From an uncultured Clostridia bacterium (GTDB taxonomy: Bacteria; Bacillota; Clostridia; Oscillospirales; Ruminococcaceae): a stretch of 7,449 bases of DNA. The notes below the pieces were generated by a model, which worked only from the letters and a program-made list of their open reading frames with translations, had not been told where the DNA came from and did not search any database. This document shows, one piece after another, positions 6,966 to 7,449 of this stretch. Position numbers and translations under genes: made by a program. The stretch covers positions 1-7,449 of the forward strand of contig CALBGD010000400.1 of assembly GCA_937893735.1 (NCBI GenBank), in the 5' to 3' direction. Positions within the stretch are counted from its first letter, which is position 1; every line of letters starts with the position of its first letter.

Positions 6966-7125
6966 GCAGCACAAGATTTAAGCTAATTCTGCCGTTTTGT
7001 AATTTTAAAGGGCAGATTATGGTAAAAGCGGGTTATCTTTTTGTGCATTTCCTACAAACAATGTTCAAAAAAAAGGCACGCAGAGACCAATACCTATAAA
7101 AATTATATGAATTATAAAAAACCTA
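6966..7125. other. AT-rich intergenic region between divergent azlCD and metN promoters
   Basis: This holds no recognised gene. It contains one weak 26-codon ORF (7019-7099). Next to the metN promoter there is an A/T block (7096-7121) with AATTATA repeated at 7101-7107 and 7110-7116, resembling an UP element. ACCTAT occurs twice in direct orientation (7092-7097 and 7121-7126), 29 bases apart. I see no terminator or riboswitch consensus here. Confidence 0.5.
7019..7099 (+). CDS. Possible 26-residue cationic small protein (weak)
   Basis: ATG 7019 opens a 26-codon frame ending at TAA 7097-7099. The product begins MVKAGYLFVHFLQTMF, continues with the basic KKKARRD, and ends QYL, so it would be a short hydrophobic segment followed by a positive patch. 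AAAGGG at 7007-7012 lies six bases upstream and could serve as a ribosome binding site. No clear plus-strand promoter precedes it, and the region is otherwise AT-rich non-coding sequence where short ORFs arise by chance. No known family is recognised. It may well not be real. Confidence 0.2.
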   Translation: MVKAGYLFVHFLQTMFKKKARRDQYL

Positions 7126-7154
7126 TTGACAAACAAGGTTTTTGCTGTTATAAT
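7126..7154 (+). promoter_or_regulatory. Full-consensus sigma-A promoter of the metN unit
   Basis: TTGACA (7126-7131), exactly 17 bases, then TATAAT (7149-7154): every hexamer position matches. An A/T-rich UP-like block precedes it. Transcription is predicted to start near 7161, giving a leader of about 190 bases before ATG 7351. A promoter this strong in front of a transporter suggests that control acts after initiation, through a repressor or in the leader. Confidence 0.87.
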
Positions 7155-7167
7155 ACAGAACATAAAA

Positions 7168-7186
7168 GCCTATATGAATGATAGGC
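7168..7186 (+). promoter_or_regulatory. 5'-end hairpin in the metN leader
   Basis: GCCTAT (7168-7173) pairs with ATAGGC (7181-7186) around a 7-base loop, starting about seven bases from the predicted mRNA 5' end and just before the ribosome binding site of the leader ORF. It could stabilise the transcript or influence initiation on the leader ORF. There is no T-run, so it is not a terminator. Confidence 0.4.
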
Positions 7187-7206
7187 AAATGAAAGGGGCC
7201 GGAAAA

Positions 7207-7284
7207 ATGAGTGCGATATTCACAAAACTGCTTCGCAGAAATTTCCGATTCGGGCGAATGCTCCGGCTTTCGGGCAAGGAATAA
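7207..7284 (+). CDS. 25-residue leader peptide upstream of metN, unknown family
   Basis: ATG 7207 opens a 25-codon frame closed by TAA 7282-7284. The peptide begins MSAIFTKLLRRNF and ends with RMLRLSGKE. It is strongly basic, with five arginines and two lysines against one acidic residue, and has alternating hydrophobic residues that could form an amphipathic helix. AAAGGGG (7192-7198) lies eight bases before the ATG, a good ribosome binding site. The frame lies wholly inside the leader made by the consensus promoter, 66 bases before metN. Arginine codons are CGC, AGA, CGA, CGA and CGG, including types little used in neighbouring genes. It holds only one methionine besides the start, so a classic methionine-codon attenuator is not evident. 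Its role as a cis-acting leader peptide is inference. Confidence 0.5.
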   Translation: MSAIFTKLLRRNFRFGRMLRLSGKE

Positions 7285-7321
7285 CGCGTATCAACACCGC
7301 GGTGTTCCGTTGACCGAAAGC
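7266..7321 (+). promoter_or_regulatory. Structured RNA region between the leader ORF and metN
   Basis: GCTTTCGG (7266-7273) is complementary over 8 bases to CCGAAAGC (7314-7321). Inside lies a perfect 14-bp palindrome, AACACCGCGGTGTT (7293-7306). The leader ORF ends within the enclosed region, so a ribosome translating its last codons would unwind the outer stem. No T-run follows, so any control would act on metN translation or through Rho. This is not a SAM or T-box consensus. Confidence 0.4.
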
Positions 7322-7350
7322 ACAGAATACCATATAAACGAGGTGCAGAA

Positions 7351-7449
7351 ATGATACGTCTTGAGCATATAACCAAGACCTACGTCAACGCCGGGAAGAA
7401 ATTCAACGCGGCAGACGACGTAAGTCTTGAGATCGGCAAGGGCGAGATA
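7351..7449 (+). CDS. metN: Probable methionine ABC transporter ATP-binding protein, 3'-truncated by the window edge
   Basis: The frame starts at ATG 7351 and is still open at the last base, giving 33 codons. The visible N-terminus MIRLEHITKTY, followed by FNAADDVSLEIGKGEI, is the first beta-strand region and the segment just before the Walker A loop of an ABC ATPase. The wording resembles MetN of the methionine uptake system MetNIQ, but Walker A and all later motifs lie outside the window, so another amino acid-type ABC ATPase is possible. GAGGTG (7340-7345) is the ribosome binding site, five bases before the ATG. It is transcribed from the consensus promoter at 7126-7154 with a long leader carrying a small ORF and inverted repeats. 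Confidence 0.68.
   Translation, partial: MIRLEHITKTYVNAGKKFNAADDVSLEIGKGEI

Noticed and set aside
7155..7350. SAM riboswitch or T-box in the metN leader
   Set aside because: The SAM-I core is not visible. ACCGCG at 7297-7302 recalls the T-box core, but the preceding TGGN bulge, the specifier stem and a terminator are all missing, and the leader is short for a T-box.
1..7449. Mobile elements, CRISPR arrays, phage genes, tRNA or rRNA
   Set aside because: No transposase or integrase-like proteins, no spaced repeat series, and no RNA gene signatures were seen. Gene boundaries are tidy with terminators, as in ordinary chromosomal DNA.

Overview
The window looks like chromosomal DNA of a low-to-mid GC, spore-forming Gram-positive bacterium of class Clostridia, most likely a gut Oscillospirales/Ruminococcaceae-type organism. 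The main evidence is the spoIIGA-sigE pair (specific to endospore-forming Firmicutes), strong Bacillus-type Shine-Dalgarno sequences, sigma-A-type promoters, and a GH2 beta-glucuronidase of the kind common in gut Clostridia. The family-level placement is inference from gene content and codon style. I see no mobile element, CRISPR array, rRNA or tRNA.

Layout. (1) 1-1368, +: the 3' part of prfC (peptide chain release factor 3), closed by an intrinsic terminator. (2) 1448-3111, +: the spoIIG operon, spoIIGA-sigE. Its promoter-like element has an unusually long spacer, and the likely spoIIGA start is a TTG. It encodes the mother-cell sigma factor as a pro-protein together with the membrane protease that activates it. 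A symmetric terminator at 3111-3141 serves both sigE and the convergent gene that follows. The sigG gene that commonly follows sigE is absent. (3) 3147-5834: a two-gene divergent carbohydrate locus. A minus-strand AraC/cupin regulator is separated by about 114 bases from a plus-strand cytoplasmic GH2 enzyme whose active-site residues match beta-glucuronidase (E403, E487, NxK motif N551/K553). (4) 5877-6965, minus: azlC-azlD, a two-subunit branched-chain amino acid (possibly also methionine) exporter, translationally overlapped and driven by a full-consensus promoter. (5) 7126-7449, +: a second full-consensus promoter, a roughly 190-base leader holding a 25-codon ORF and several inverted repeats, and then the first 33 codons of a probable methionine ABC transporter ATPase (metN).

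How the parts work together. spoIIGA and sigE are a signal-activated sporulation switch. The AraC regulator probably controls the adjacent glucuronidase. The azlCD and metN units diverge from a shared intergenic region and may set export against import of hydrophobic amino acids. The part least explained by known families is the metN leader (7155-7350), where a small translated ORF seems to be interleaved with RNA secondary structure.
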